A stretch of DNA of 13,621 nt from Achromobacter sp. (GCA_003454835.1 DMTA01000087.1:1-13621), one strand, 5' to 3'; positions 5,984-13,067 are shown, numbered from the stretch's first letter. A program made the numbers and translations. The notes: generated by a model not told the origin, from the sequence alone.

Positions 5984-6011
5984 ATTATAGAATACCGGCT
6001 TTCGACGGCAA
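5984..6011 (-). promoter_or_regulatory. Promoter of gdx
   Basis: Minus-strand TATAAT (5989 to 5984, perfect -10) lies 16 bp downstream of TTGCCG (6011 to 6006). Transcription would start about 5977, immediately before the first riboswitch hairpin, so the RNA aptamer forms the very 5' end. On the opposite strand TAGAAT (5988-5993) overlaps this -10 and may be part of a rightward panD promoter, although no good -35 accompanies it. Confidence 0.7.
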
Positions 6012-6077
6012 ATCCGGATGCCGGGCATCAACCTTGCAACACTTCGCGAACCGGGCCGCGAAACCAGGAAATTCTTT

Positions 6078-6446
6078 ATGCAACGCATCATGCTGCGGGC
6101 AAAGCTGCACCGCGTCACGGTCACCGAAGCCGACCTTCACTACGAAGGATCTTGCGGCATCGACGAAGACCTCCTCGACGCTGCCGGCATGCGCGAGTTC
6201 GAACGCATCGAACTCTACAACGTGACGAACGGTGAACGCTTCGACACCTACATCATCAAGGCGGCCCGCGGCAGCGGCGCCATCTCGCTGAACGGCGCGG
6301 CTGCTCGCCGGGCCCAGGTGGGCGACCTGCTCATCATCTGCACGTACGGTCCGATGTCCGAAGAAGATTCGGCCAAGCACAAGCCCCAGGTGGTGCTCGT
6401 GGACGACGCCAACCGCGTCAAGGAAATCCGCAAGTTCCCGGCGTGA
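6078..6446 (+). CDS. panD: Aspartate 1-decarboxylase (PanD) proenzyme
   Basis: PanD decarboxylates L-aspartate to beta-alanine, which PanC joins to pantoate to make pantothenate for coenzyme A. The 122-aa proenzyme starts [19 protein letters not shown] and has the self-cleavage site at Gly24-Ser25 (HYEGSCGID), where Ser25 becomes the pyruvoyl group. Tyr58-type and Arg/Thr residues of the active site lie in [13 protein letters not shown], and [19 protein letters not shown] is typical. An open frame extends upstream to 6018, but ATG 6078 is the right start: it aligns with other PanD proteins and has AGGAA (6066-6070) seven bases before it. The upstream in-frame residues overlap the divergent gdx promoter. 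It is followed after 69 nt by a reductase gene in the same direction; no functional link between them is known to me. Confidence 0.96.
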   Translation: MQRIMLRAKLHRVTVTEADLHYEGSCGIDEDLLDAAGMREFERIELYNVTNGERFDTYIIKAARGSGAISLNGAAARRAQVGDLLIICTYGPMSEEDSAKHKPQVVLVDDANRVKEIRKFPA

Positions 6447-6459
6447 CGCCGGGCCGGGC

Positions 6460-6494
6460 GAAGCGCTTTTCAGGCACAGCCGGATAGCGCTTCG
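6460..6494 (+). repeat. Inverted repeat between panD and the reductase gene
   Basis: CGAAGCGCT (6460-6468) and AGCGCTTCG (6486-6494) are perfect 9-bp complements separated by 17 nt in the 69-nt gap. A transcript could form a stem-loop ending about 21 nt before the reductase start. No T-run follows, so it is not an evident terminator. It may be a partial attenuator, an mRNA-stability structure or an operator. Confidence 0.55.
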
Positions 6495-6515
6495 TCGCCT
6501 CTGAACCGTTTCATC

Positions 6516-7562
6516 ATGAGCTTCCAGGTCATCATCCAACCCAGCAAGCATCAATTCCCGGTCGAGCCCGGCCAGACCGTGCTCGACGCCGCGCTGGCGG
6601 CGGGCATCGTCCTGCCTTACAGCTGTCGCAACGGCGCGTGCTCCACCTGCAAGGGCAAAGTGGTGTCCGGGGAGTTCGACGCCGGGCAGTACCCCGCGCA
6701 GATCCTGTCGCCGGAAGAACTGGCCGACGGCTACACGCTATTCTGCCAGGCCCGGCCGGAATCCGACCTCGTGGTCGAATCCACCGAGGTCCGGCTGGCC
6801 AGCGACATCCAGATTCGCAAGCTGCCGTCGCGCGTCCAGACCATGGAACGCGTCGCGCCGGACGTCACGGTCCTCAAGCTGCAACTGCCGGCTTCCGAGC
6901 AGTTCCGCTACTACGCCGGCCAGTACGTCGAAATCATCCTGAAGGACGGCCGCCGCCGCAGCTATTCGATGGCTGGCGCGCCGCACACCGGCAGCCCGCT
7001 GGAACTGCACATCCGGCACATGCCGGGGGGCCTCTTCACCGATCACGTGTTCGGCGCCGGCGACACGCAGATGAAAGAACGCGAGATCCTGCGCCTTGAA
7101 GGGCCCTTCGGATCGTTCTTCCTGCGCGAAGACAGCGACAAGCCGATCGTTCTGCTGGCCAGCGGCACGGGCTTCGCGCCCGTCAAGGCGATCGTCGAAC
7201 ACATGATCCACAAGAACATCAACCGTCCGGTCGCGCTGTACTGGGGCGGCCGCCGTCCGCAAGACCTTTACATGGACACGCTGGCGCAGTCCTGGTCCGC
7301 GCAACTGCCGAACTTCCGCTACGTGCCGGTGGTGTCCAATTCGCTGCAGGAAGACAACTGGACCGGCCGCACCGGGTTTGTCCACGAAGCCGTGATGCAC
7401 GACATCGCGGATCTTTCCGGACACCAGGTCTATGCCTGCGGCACGCCGCTGATGGTCGATGCGGCCCGCCGCGAGTTCAGCGCGCAGAACGGTCTGCCGC
7501 CGGAAGAGTTCTACGCGGACGCCTTCACTTCCGAGGCCGATCTGGCAAAAGCCGGGTCGTAA
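6516..7562 (+). CDS. [2Fe-2S] ferredoxin/FAD/NAD(P)H oxidoreductase (AscD-like, often named CDP-6-deoxy-delta-3,4-glucoseen reductase)
   Basis: The 348-aa protein is a three-part electron-transfer reductase. An N-terminal plant-type ferredoxin domain (1-90) has cluster cysteines Cys37, Cys42 and Cys45 (SCRNGACSTCKGKV) and Cys77 (LFCQA). An FAD domain follows with RSYSMAG (148-154). The NAD(P)H domain has SGTGFAP (216-222), YWGGRRPQDLY and YACGTPLMV (306-314). This layout is shared by AscD-type reductases and by reductase components of ring and alkane oxygenases. Databases often name chromosomal Burkholderiales copies after the deoxysugar enzyme, but no deoxysugar genes are near, so the true partner is unknown. 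It follows panD by 69 nt and may share its transcript. The start is supported by fit to the ferredoxin domain; the Shine-Dalgarno is weak. Confidence 0.88.
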   Translation: MSFQVIIQPSKHQFPVEPGQTVLDAALAAGIVLPYSCRNGACSTCKGKVVSGEFDAGQYPAQILSPEELADGYTLFCQARPESDLVVESTEVRLASDIQIRKLPSRVQTMERVAPDVTVLKLQLPASEQFRYYAGQYVEIILKDGRRRSYSMAGAPHTGSPLELHIRHMPGGLFTDHVFGAGDTQMKEREILRLEGPFGSFFLREDSDKPIVLLASGTGFAPVKAIVEHMIHKNINRPVALYWGGRRPQDLYMDTLAQSWSAQLPNFRYVPVVSNSLQEDNWTGRTGFVHEAVMHDIADLSGHQVYACGTPLMVDAARREFSAQNGLPPEEFYADAFTSEADLAKAGS

Positions 7563-7585
7563 GTAATATGTTTTTTTATTACTTA
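7560..7585. repeat. AT-rich perfect palindrome overlapping the reductase stop codon
   Basis: TAAGTAATA (7560-7568) and TATTACTTA (7577-7585) are perfect 9-bp inverted repeats around an 8-nt T-rich centre (TGTTTTTT). The first arm begins with the reductase stop codon. It is an island of AT in GC-rich DNA about 105 bp upstream of the dadA-like gene. The T-run sits in the loop, not after the stem, so it does not look like a standard terminator. A transcription-factor operator is the likelier reading. Confidence 0.55.
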
Positions 7586-7617
7586 GGCGGCTGCAAAACG
7601 GCAAGGTAAACTGCTTT

Positions 7618-7657
7618 GGCAGCGGCCTGCCAGGGGTACGCGGACATCGGGTCCGCG
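7618..7657 (+). promoter_or_regulatory. Two small stem-loops in the leader of the dadA-like gene
   Basis: GGCAG/CTGCC with loop CGGC (7618-7631) is followed by CGCGGAC/GTCCGCG with a 5-nt loop (7639-7657). Both lie between the AT-rich palindrome and the AAGGAG Shine-Dalgarno (7674-7679) of the next gene. No T-run follows. They may shape the 5' untranslated region; no convincing promoter could be picked out in 7586-7689, and chance structure is possible. Confidence 0.3.
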
Positions 7658-7689
7658 CACGCAACCGGCATGCAAGGAGCGATGCGGGC

Positions 7690-8946
7690 ATGAAAGTAGC
7701 GGTATTGGGTAGCGGCATTATCGGCATCTCCAGCGCCTGGTGGCTCAGCCAGGCGGGTCATGACGTCGTGGTCATAGACCGCTGCACCGGTCCCGCCCAG
7801 GAAACCAGCCTCGCCAATGGTGCGCAGATTTCCGTCTCCTACGCCGAGCCCTGGGCCAATCCCCAGGCGCCGATGAAGCTGCTCAAGTGGATGTTCCGCG
7901 ACGACGCGCCGCTGCTTTTCCGTCCGCAACTGGATTGGCGGCAGTGGATGTGGGGTCTGGCATTCCTGCGAGAATGCCTGCCCGGCCGGCTGGCCCCCAA
8001 TATCCGGGCAATGGTGCGTATGGCCGAATACAGCCGCGCCACGCTGCGCGGCATGCGCGCCGACCTCGGCATCCAGTACGACCACCTCGAGCGCGGCATC
8101 CTGAATTTCTACCGCGATCCCCACGAATTCGAAAACTCTCAGCGCGCTGCCGGCCTGATGCGCGACTTCGGTGTCGAACGCCGCGTCGTGAACACTGATG
8201 AAGTCATCGCCATCGAGCCGGCGCTGGCGCCGCATCGCGCCACGATCGTGGGCGGTGATTACACGCCCGAGGACGAAAGCGGGGACGTGCACCTCTTTTC
8301 CGTCGCGCTGGCCGAACACTGCGCGCGCGCGGGCGTTGAATTCCAATACAACACGCGTGCCACCCGGCTGCTGACGCAGGGCGGCGCGGTTACGGGCATC
8401 GAACTCATCCAGCCCGACGGCCGCTATGCCACGTTGTCGGCCGACGCCTATGTCGTCGCCATGGGCAGTTTCAGCCCCGCGATGCTGCGTCCCCTCGGCA
8501 TCCCGTGCAACGTGTATCCGGCAAAAGGCTATTCGGCCACGTTCCCCGTGCTGAATCCGGGTGCGACCCCCACCGTCAGCCTGACGGACAGCAGCCACAA
8601 GATCGTTTTCTCGCGACTGGGCGACCGCCTGCGCATGGCGGGCACGGCGGAACTTTCCGGCTATTCGCGCAGCCTGAACACTGGCCGTTGCGAGGCCCTG
8701 ACCCGCCTCGCCAAAGAACTATTTCCCGACGCGCTCGATTTCGGGCGCGTCAGCTATTGGTCGGGCCTGCGCCCGTCCACTCCCTCGAACGTGCCCATCA
8801 TCGGCCGCAGCCGTATTCCGAATTTGTATATCAATACCGGACACGGTACGCTTGGCTGGACGATGGGTGTTGGCTCGGGCCGGGCATTGGCCGATCTGCT
8901 CAGTGGACGGCGGCCAGAACCGGAATTCCCTTTTCTTGGTCTGTGA
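7690..8946 (+). CDS. dadA: D-amino acid dehydrogenase small subunit-like FAD oxidoreductase (DadA family)
   Basis: DadA-type enzymes oxidise D-amino acids (classically D-alanine) to 2-oxo acids and ammonia, passing electrons to the quinone pool at the inner membrane. The 418-aa product opens with the FAD dinucleotide motif GSGIIG (7-12) and the ribose-binding Asp30 (VVVIDR). Then come the DadA-typical ETSLANGAQISVSYAEPWANP, an SGDVHLF motif mid-protein, and a C-terminal GLRPSTPSNVPIIGRS...GHGTLGWTMGVGSG FAD segment. E. coli DadA is 432 aa with the same order. An AAGGAG lies 10 bases before the ATG. A nearby ATG at 7682 is out of frame. Neither alanine racemase nor an Lrp-type regulator is adjacent, and several DadA paralogues are usual in these bacteria, so the exact substrate is open. 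Only 4 nt separate it from the binding-protein gene, implying one operon. Confidence 0.88.
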   Translation: MKVAVLGSGIIGISSAWWLSQAGHDVVVIDRCTGPAQETSLANGAQISVSYAEPWANPQAPMKLLKWMFRDDAPLLFRPQLDWRQWMWGLAFLRECLPGRLAPNIRAMVRMAEYSRATLRGMRADLGIQYDHLERGILNFYRDPHEFENSQRAAGLMRDFGVERRVVNTDEVIAIEPALAPHRATIVGGDYTPEDESGDVHLFSVALAEHCARAGVEFQYNTRATRLLTQGGAVTGIELIQPDGRYATLSADAYVVAMGSFSPAMLRPLGIPCNVYPAKGYSATFPVLNPGATPTVSLTDSSHKIVFSRLGDRLRMAGTAELSGYSRSLNTGRCEALTRLAKELFPDALDFGRVSYWSGLRPSTPSNVPIIGRSRIPNLYINTGHGTLGWTMGVGSGRALADLLSGRRPEPEFPFLGL

Positions 8947-8950
8947 ACCT

Positions 8951-10291
8951 ATGAAGAAACTGCAATTGGCGGGCGTTGCCCGCGCGATGTTCGCCAGCCG
9001 GCGTGCATGGGTGTTTGGCGCCGCGATGGCGATGGCCGGCGTGGCAAACGCCGCACCCGTCGAAATCCAGGTCTGGCACACTCTGACAGATGCAAACAAG
9101 GCCGAGTTCGAGAAGCTCGCCAAGCAATACAACAAGGAACAGGACGACGTCAAAGTGACGCTGCGCGGCTTCGCGTCGTCGACCGCCCTGGAGCAAGAGG
9201 CGGTCTCCGCGGTCAAGGCCAAGAAGGGCCCGAACCTGCTGCAGTTGTCCGATAACCACTCGCCCGAAGTCGTGGCCCAGCACAAAGCCGTGCTGCCGCT
9301 CTACGAACTGCTGGCCAAGTATCCGATCAAGGACCTGAACTGGTTCGTGCCGGCCACCAGCAGCTTTACGCGCGACAGCAAGGGCCGCCTGCTGGCCTTC
9401 CCGTGGATGGCCGAAGTGCCGGTGATGTTCTACAACACCGCCGCCTACAAGAAGGCCGGTCTCGATCCCAACAAGCCGGCACGCACCTGGACCGCGCTGC
9501 AGGCCGAATTGCTGAAGCTGCGCGACGTGGCCGATATCGACTGCCCCTACGCGTCCAGCGATCAGGTCGCGGTTCACCTCGAGAACCTGGCGCCGATCAA
9601 CAACCAGCTGTTCACCAGCAACAACAACGGCCTGGATGCGGTCACCAAGAAATCCGCCGCGCCCGCCATGCAGTTCGACACGCTGTACATGCGCCACATC
9701 TCGCTGATGGTCAGCTGGAAGCGCTCGCTGCTGTTCACGGCGTACTCCGGCGACAACGCCTCCGACAAGCTGTTCGCCAAAGGCGAATGCGCCGTGCTGA
9801 CGGCCAATTCGGGCGCGCTCGGCCAGTTCCTCGCCACCAAGTCGCTGTCCTTCGGCGTCTCGCCGCTGCCTTACTACGAGCAAGCCACCAAGGAGGGCGG
9901 CAAGCCCTTTGTCAGCGGTTCGGCGCTGTGGGCACTCGAAGGCCATCCGCAGGCCCAGGAAAAGGCTACCGCGCAGTTCCTCGCGTGGCTGTCCAAGCCG
10001 GTCGTCGCCGCCGAATGGCATCAGCGCACGGGTTACCTGCCGCTGACCGAAGCCGCCTTCCGCGCCTCCGACGTGTCGTTCTACAGCAAGATCCCGGGCG
10101 CGCAGGCGTTTGTGGCCTCTATGAGCGCCAAACCCGTCCAGAACGCCCGCGGTTTCCGCATGGCCAACTACGAGCGCATCGAACCCGTGCTGAACAAGGA
10201 ACTCACCGACGCCTTCGATGGCAAGGTGCCGCCCGTGTCCGCGCTGAACAACGCCGCCGCGCAGGCGCGCACCATCGCCACGCAGCGCTGA
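8951..10291 (+). CDS. UgpB-like ABC transporter periplasmic solute-binding protein, orphan
   Basis: The 446-aa product starts with a signal peptide (basic N-terminus, hydrophobic AWVFGAAMAMAGVANA, cleavage likely after Ala34). An SRRAWVF stretch is weakly Tat-like. The mature part is a cluster B/D family-1 binding protein resembling E. coli UgpB: IQVWHTLTDANKAEFEKLA, PVMFYNTAAYKKAGLDP, TWTALQAELLKL, CAVLTANSGALG, AAEWHQRTGYLPLTEAAF and GFRMANYERI. UgpB delivers sn-glycerol-3-phosphate or glycerophosphodiesters to UgpAEC. Here no permease or ATPase gene adjoins, and the region aligned with E. coli GWQGW reads SDQVA, so the ligand may differ. An in-frame extension to 8852 lies inside dadA and lacks the signal peptide at its end; ATG 8951 is preferred. 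It shares an operon with dadA and is closed by a strong terminator. Family sure, ligand unsure. Confidence 0.85.
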   Translation: MKKLQLAGVARAMFASRRAWVFGAAMAMAGVANAAPVEIQVWHTLTDANKAEFEKLAKQYNKEQDDVKVTLRGFASSTALEQEAVSAVKAKKGPNLLQLSDNHSPEVVAQHKAVLPLYELLAKYPIKDLNWFVPATSSFTRDSKGRLLAFPWMAEVPVMFYNTAAYKKAGLDPNKPARTWTALQAELLKLRDVADIDCPYASSDQVAVHLENLAPINNQLFTSNNNGLDAVTKKSAAPAMQFDTLYMRHISLMVSWKRSLLFTAYSGDNASDKLFAKGECAVLTANSGALGQFLATKSLSFGVSPLPYYEQATKEGGKPFVSGSALWALEGHPQAQEKATAQFLAWLSKPVVAAEWHQRTGYLPLTEAAFRASDVSFYSKIPGAQAFVASMSAKPVQNARGFRMANYERIEPVLNKELTDAFDGKVPPVSALNNAAAQARTIATQR

Positions 10292-10302
10292 TCGCACTCA
10301 GT

Positions 10303-10321
10303 AGCGGCGCTTATCGCCGCT
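10303..10321 (+). repeat. Stem-loop just upstream of the terminator
   Basis: AGCGGCG (10303-10309) and CGCCGCT (10315-10321) form a perfect 7-bp stem with a CTTAT loop, 11 nt after the binding-protein stop. With no T-run of its own it probably protects the mRNA 3' end or assists the terminator that follows 10 nt later. Confidence 0.55.
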
Positions 10322-10331
10322 CGGCAGGACA

Positions 10332-10361
10332 AAGCCTGGTCTTCGGACCGGGCTTTTTTTT
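10332..10361 (+). terminator. Rho-independent terminator with UUCG tetraloop
   Basis: AAGCCTGGTC (10332-10341) pairs with GACCGGGCTT (10346-10355), with one T-G wobble, around the very stable C(TTCG)G loop, and runs into eight T residues (10354-10361). It ends the dadA/binding-protein unit and separates it from the pilus operon. The 137 bp between it and the next gene (10362-10498) show no gene and no promoter I could support. Confidence 0.93.
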
Positions 10362-10498
10362 CTCTGTCAGATTCGTTGCGCGCTAGGGGTGGATGAATCC
10401 GTCCGTCCGTACATGCCAGTCTGGCGGCGCCACCGGCGCTCGGCCACCATGCCGTTCAAGCGTGTCGCTTCCGATGCGCGCTTTGTTCGCGGTGAGGC

Positions 10499-11443
10499 AT
10501 GGTACGAATCTTCTTCCTGGCTGCCGGGCTGTCTTGCCTTGGCGCATGCACGTGGTCGGGCCCAGGCCCGGGCGCATCTTCCTGGCAGGCGGCCAACCCG
10601 TCTTCGCAAGGGTTCCGTTTCGACTGGCAACTATCCGGCGATCCTGCCGTTGCGCCGCTACAGGTCTTTGACGACGGGCGCGAGACCTGGCTGCAGTTCC
10701 TGCCGGGCCAACCGTTGCCGGCCATCTTCGGAGCAGGCGACGGCGGCGAACATCCATTGCCGTACGTGCGGCGCGATCCATACGTCGTGGTCGCCGGCGC
10801 ATGGCAAGCGCTGCGCTTTCGCGGCGGCAGGCTGACCGCTCGGGCGCAACGCACGCATCTTGCGGCGGACCTTCCTGGGTTCCCTGGGTCCTTGACTCAA
10901 ACTACCTCGGGCAGGGTGCACGCCCAGGCGGTTGCCGTAGACGCATCGCAGCGTCCGCGGGCCGATGCCACCGCGCACGCCAGGCTTGTCGCTGACACGG
11001 CCCCGCGCCCGGAGAGCGGCGTGCTGGCCGGCGCCGAAGCGCCGAGCCCTCATGCCGCGCCGTCCGCCACCCACGCGGGCGCCACCCACGCGGGCGCCAC
11101 TCACGCGGGCTCCACGCCCACCGACACACACGTTGCCGCGCAGGCCGCTCCGTTCCGTGCCGCACCGCCCGACGCCACGCTGCGCGCCGTGCTGGCGCGT
11201 TGGGCTGGCGCATCGGGTTGGACGTTCGAACCCCAGCATTGGGCTGTCAACGTCGACATTCCGCTGGCCGCCTCAGCCGAATTCTCCGGCGACTTCAAGA
11301 CGGCCGTGCGCGGGCTGCTCGGCGCCACCGAACTGGCCGATCGGCCCTTGCAACCCTGCTTCTACGGCAACCGCGTCCTTCGCGTCGTGCCGCTCGCGCA
11401 ATCGTGCTCACGCGCGGCCACGCCCAAAGGAGCCGCAGCATGA
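10499..11443 (+). CDS. Type IVb pilus lipoprotein with VirB9-like region and TcpQ C-terminal domain (PilL-like)
   Basis: The 314-aa product begins with a lipoprotein signal (VRIFFLAAGLSCLGAC, lipidated Cys17). Residues about 52-115 (LQVFDDGRETWLQF, LPAIF, then YVVVAGAWQALRFRGG) follow the pattern of the C-terminal beta-domain of VirB9/TrbG proteins. A low-complexity Ala/Pro/His-rich linker (about 120-215) carries three ATHAG repeats (190-204). The C-terminus (about 224-305: ATLRAVLARWAGASGWTFEP ... FSGDFKTAVRGLLG ... NRVLRVVPL) matches the TcpQ C-terminal domain of type IVb pilus proteins. In R64-type clusters the PilL lipoprotein has such a domain and acts at the secretin or periplasm. The start is the only ATG in the signal-peptide frame; its GGTGAGG sits very close. 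The stop overlaps pilN (ATGA, 11440-11443). Domain calls are by pattern, not by search. Confidence 0.75.
   Translation: MVRIFFLAAGLSCLGACTWSGPGPGASSWQAANPSSQGFRFDWQLSGDPAVAPLQVFDDGRETWLQFLPGQPLPAIFGAGDGGEHPLPYVRRDPYVVVAGAWQALRFRGGRLTARAQRTHLAADLPGFPGSLTQTTSGRVHAQAVAVDASQRPRADATAHARLVADTAPRPESGVLAGAEAPSPHAAPSATHAGATHAGATHAGSTPTDTHVAAQAAPFRAAPPDATLRAVLARWAGASGWTFEPQHWAVNVDIPLAASAEFSGDFKTAVRGLLGATELADRPLQPCFYGNRVLRVVPLAQSCSRAATPKGAAA
11066..11110 (+). repeat. Three in-frame 15-bp tandem repeats encoding ATHAG
   Basis: The unit GCCACCCACGCGGGC occurs at 11066-11080, 11081-11095 and, with one C-to-T change, 11096-11110, followed by a decayed partial copy. Being a multiple of three it changes linker length without breaking the frame, and it lies in the flexible linker between the two domains of the pilus lipoprotein. 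Confidence 0.85.
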
Positions 11444-13065
11444 TGTTCCTCCCGTTTGCTTGCGCCACGCGCTTTCCCGCACCCAGATCGTTCGCCTGCG
11501 CCGCGCTCTTGTGCGTTGTCGCTGGCTGCTCGGTGTCCGAGCAGGTCACGAACATGCAACGCGCGGCCAGCGGGCGGCATGCCGAGGTCGCCACCCGCCA
11601 TCAGACATATGCCGACGGTCTGTCCGACCGCCAGGCGCGCATCGCCGCGCAGGAAGTCTCCACGCCCTGGCTGGCGGGCAAACCGCAACCCCTTGCGCGC
11701 GAGGTCTCGCTGCCTCCGGCATTACGCGAAAACGTCAAAACCACGCTCATGCTGGCTGACGACGCGGACCTGCCCGCGTTGGCCCAACGCCTGACCGCCG
11801 CCACCGGCATCGCGGTACGGGTGCGCCCCGACGCGCTGCTTCCCCCCGACCAATTCCTGCCGCGCCTTGCCGTCAGCGGCGCGGTTGCCCTGGCCACGCC
11901 TGCACGCATTGAAGTGCGCGCAGATCCTCAACCGCTCGCCGATCTGCTCGATGCGTTGGCCGCGCGCTTTTCTGTGCACTGGCGCTACGAACACAATGCG
12001 CTCGAGTTCTACCGCACCGAAACCCGCGTCTTCGATCTGCGCGCCCTCACGCTCGCCAGCAAGGTCGACGTGCGGCTCGGCCGCTCGGGCAGCGCGGAAG
12101 GCGAGGGCTTTGAAAGCACCTCCAACACGACGCTGTCCGCTGGCGAGCACAACGCGCTGGCAATCCTGCGCGCAAACGTTCTGCCGTTCCTCACACGATC
12201 CGGCGTCATTGCAGAGCCGGTGCAAGGCGCGGCCGCGTTGGTGGTCACCGATACGCCGGATGCCCTGGACCGGGTCGCACTTTATCTGGAACGCGAAAAC
12301 AAGGCGTTGACCCGACGCGTTCGCCTGCTTTTCGAGGAAATCACTTTCATCGCCAACTCGGAAGCGGCGGGCGGCCTCGACTGGAATGCCCTCTACGCGG
12401 CGGCAGGCGCCACGGCGCGGCTGGCCGTGCCCGGCGTGCCGGCCACCGGCGCAGGGTTGCTGCAAGCCGCGTCGGGTGCGGGGCCATTCCAGGGCTCGCA
12501 GGCCATCGTGTCCGCCCTGAGCGCGATGGGGGCGGTCGTGCGGCACAGCAAGATCCCGGTCCTCACCTTGAACCGGCGGCCAGTCTCGCATGCCGTCAGG
12601 ACCACCTTCTCCTACATCGATCGCGTGCAAAGCACCGCCGTGCCCGGCATGACCGCCACCGGCGCAAACGGATCGCTGCCGGCGGTCTCCATCAGCCAGA
12701 AAGAAGAAACGGTCGGCTCGTTCCTCACCTTGGTGCCGGACATCCAGGAAGACGGGCAGATCCTGCTTTCCATCGCGTATGACAACGCGGTCGCGCAGCC
12801 CCTCAAGACAATCACCTTCGGCGAAAGCGCCAATCAGGTTCAGGTGCAGCAGATCACGGTCGATGGCAGCGGCACGGTGCAGCAGATCGAATTGCGGCCG
12901 GGGCAGCCCATGATCGTGGCCGGCTTTGACCGCACACAGGACCAGCACGATCGCCAACGGCTGGCGCCCGGACTGCCGCTGCTTGCCGGCGGTCTGGATA
13001 GCGCGGCCAGCGAACGCCACACGACGCTGATCCTCGTGACCGCCCAGGTCGAGGAAGGGTACTGA
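11440..13065 (+). CDS. pilN: PilN-family type IVb pilus lipoprotein secretin
   Basis: The 541-aa product is an outer-membrane secretin through which a type IVb pilus would pass. It has a lipoprotein signal ending VVAGC (Cys30), as in R64 PilN. Residues about 95-190 contain two small alpha/beta N-domain repeats (TTLMLADDADLPALAQRLTA; RIEVRADPQPLADLLDALAA followed by WRYEHNALEFYRTETRVF). A further periplasmic domain (GVIAEPVQGAAALVVTDTPD) follows, and the C-terminal secretin core has VGSFLTLVPDIQEDGQILLS and LRPGQPMIVAGFDR. Length is close to R64 PilN (about 560). Start ATG 11440 has AAAGGAG (11426-11432) seven bases upstream and overlaps the previous stop; ATG 11443 is a second choice. The open frame reaching back to 11200 is inside the previous gene and lacks a signal peptide. 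Two bases separate its stop from the pilO start. Confidence 0.9.
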   Translation: MMFLPFACATRFPAPRSFACAALLCVVAGCSVSEQVTNMQRAASGRHAEVATRHQTYADGLSDRQARIAAQEVSTPWLAGKPQPLAREVSLPPALRENVKTTLMLADDADLPALAQRLTAATGIAVRVRPDALLPPDQFLPRLAVSGAVALATPARIEVRADPQPLADLLDALAARFSVHWRYEHNALEFYRTETRVFDLRALTLASKVDVRLGRSGSAEGEGFESTSNTTLSAGEHNALAILRANVLPFLTRSGVIAEPVQGAAALVVTDTPDALDRVALYLERENKALTRRVRLLFEEITFIANSEAAGGLDWNALYAAAGATARLAVPGVPATGAGLLQAASGAGPFQGSQAIVSALSAMGAVVRHSKIPVLTLNRRPVSHAVRTTFSYIDRVQSTAVPGMTATGANGSLPAVSISQKEETVGSFLTLVPDIQEDGQILLSIAYDNAVAQPLKTITFGESANQVQVQQITVDGSGTVQQIELRPGQPMIVAGFDRTQDQHDRQRLAPGLPLLAGGLDSAASERHTTLILVTAQVEEGY

Positions 13066-13067
13066 TC

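Noticed and set aside
6018..6077. Longer N-terminus for PanD beginning at 6018
   Set aside because: ATG 6078 has a Shine-Dalgarno and puts the cleavage site at the usual Gly24-Ser25; the extension has no family counterpart.
8852..8950. Upstream extension of the binding-protein frame into dadA
   Set aside because: It would bury the signal peptide internally; ATG 8951 starts a normal signal sequence.
8900..10297. Long minus-strand open frame (465 codons) opposite the binding-protein gene
   Set aside because: It mirrors a convincing plus-strand gene with signal peptide; the translation is rich in R/G/H/V without domain pattern, as expected for antisense frames in GC-rich DNA.
11200..11439. Upstream extension of the secretin frame
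   Set aside because: It lies wholly inside the preceding gene, lacks a signal peptide, and the lipoprotein signal starts at 11440.
11722..13020. Long minus-strand open frame (432 codons) opposite the secretin gene
   Set aside because: Same reasoning: shadow of the secretin coding frame, with no recognisable motif.
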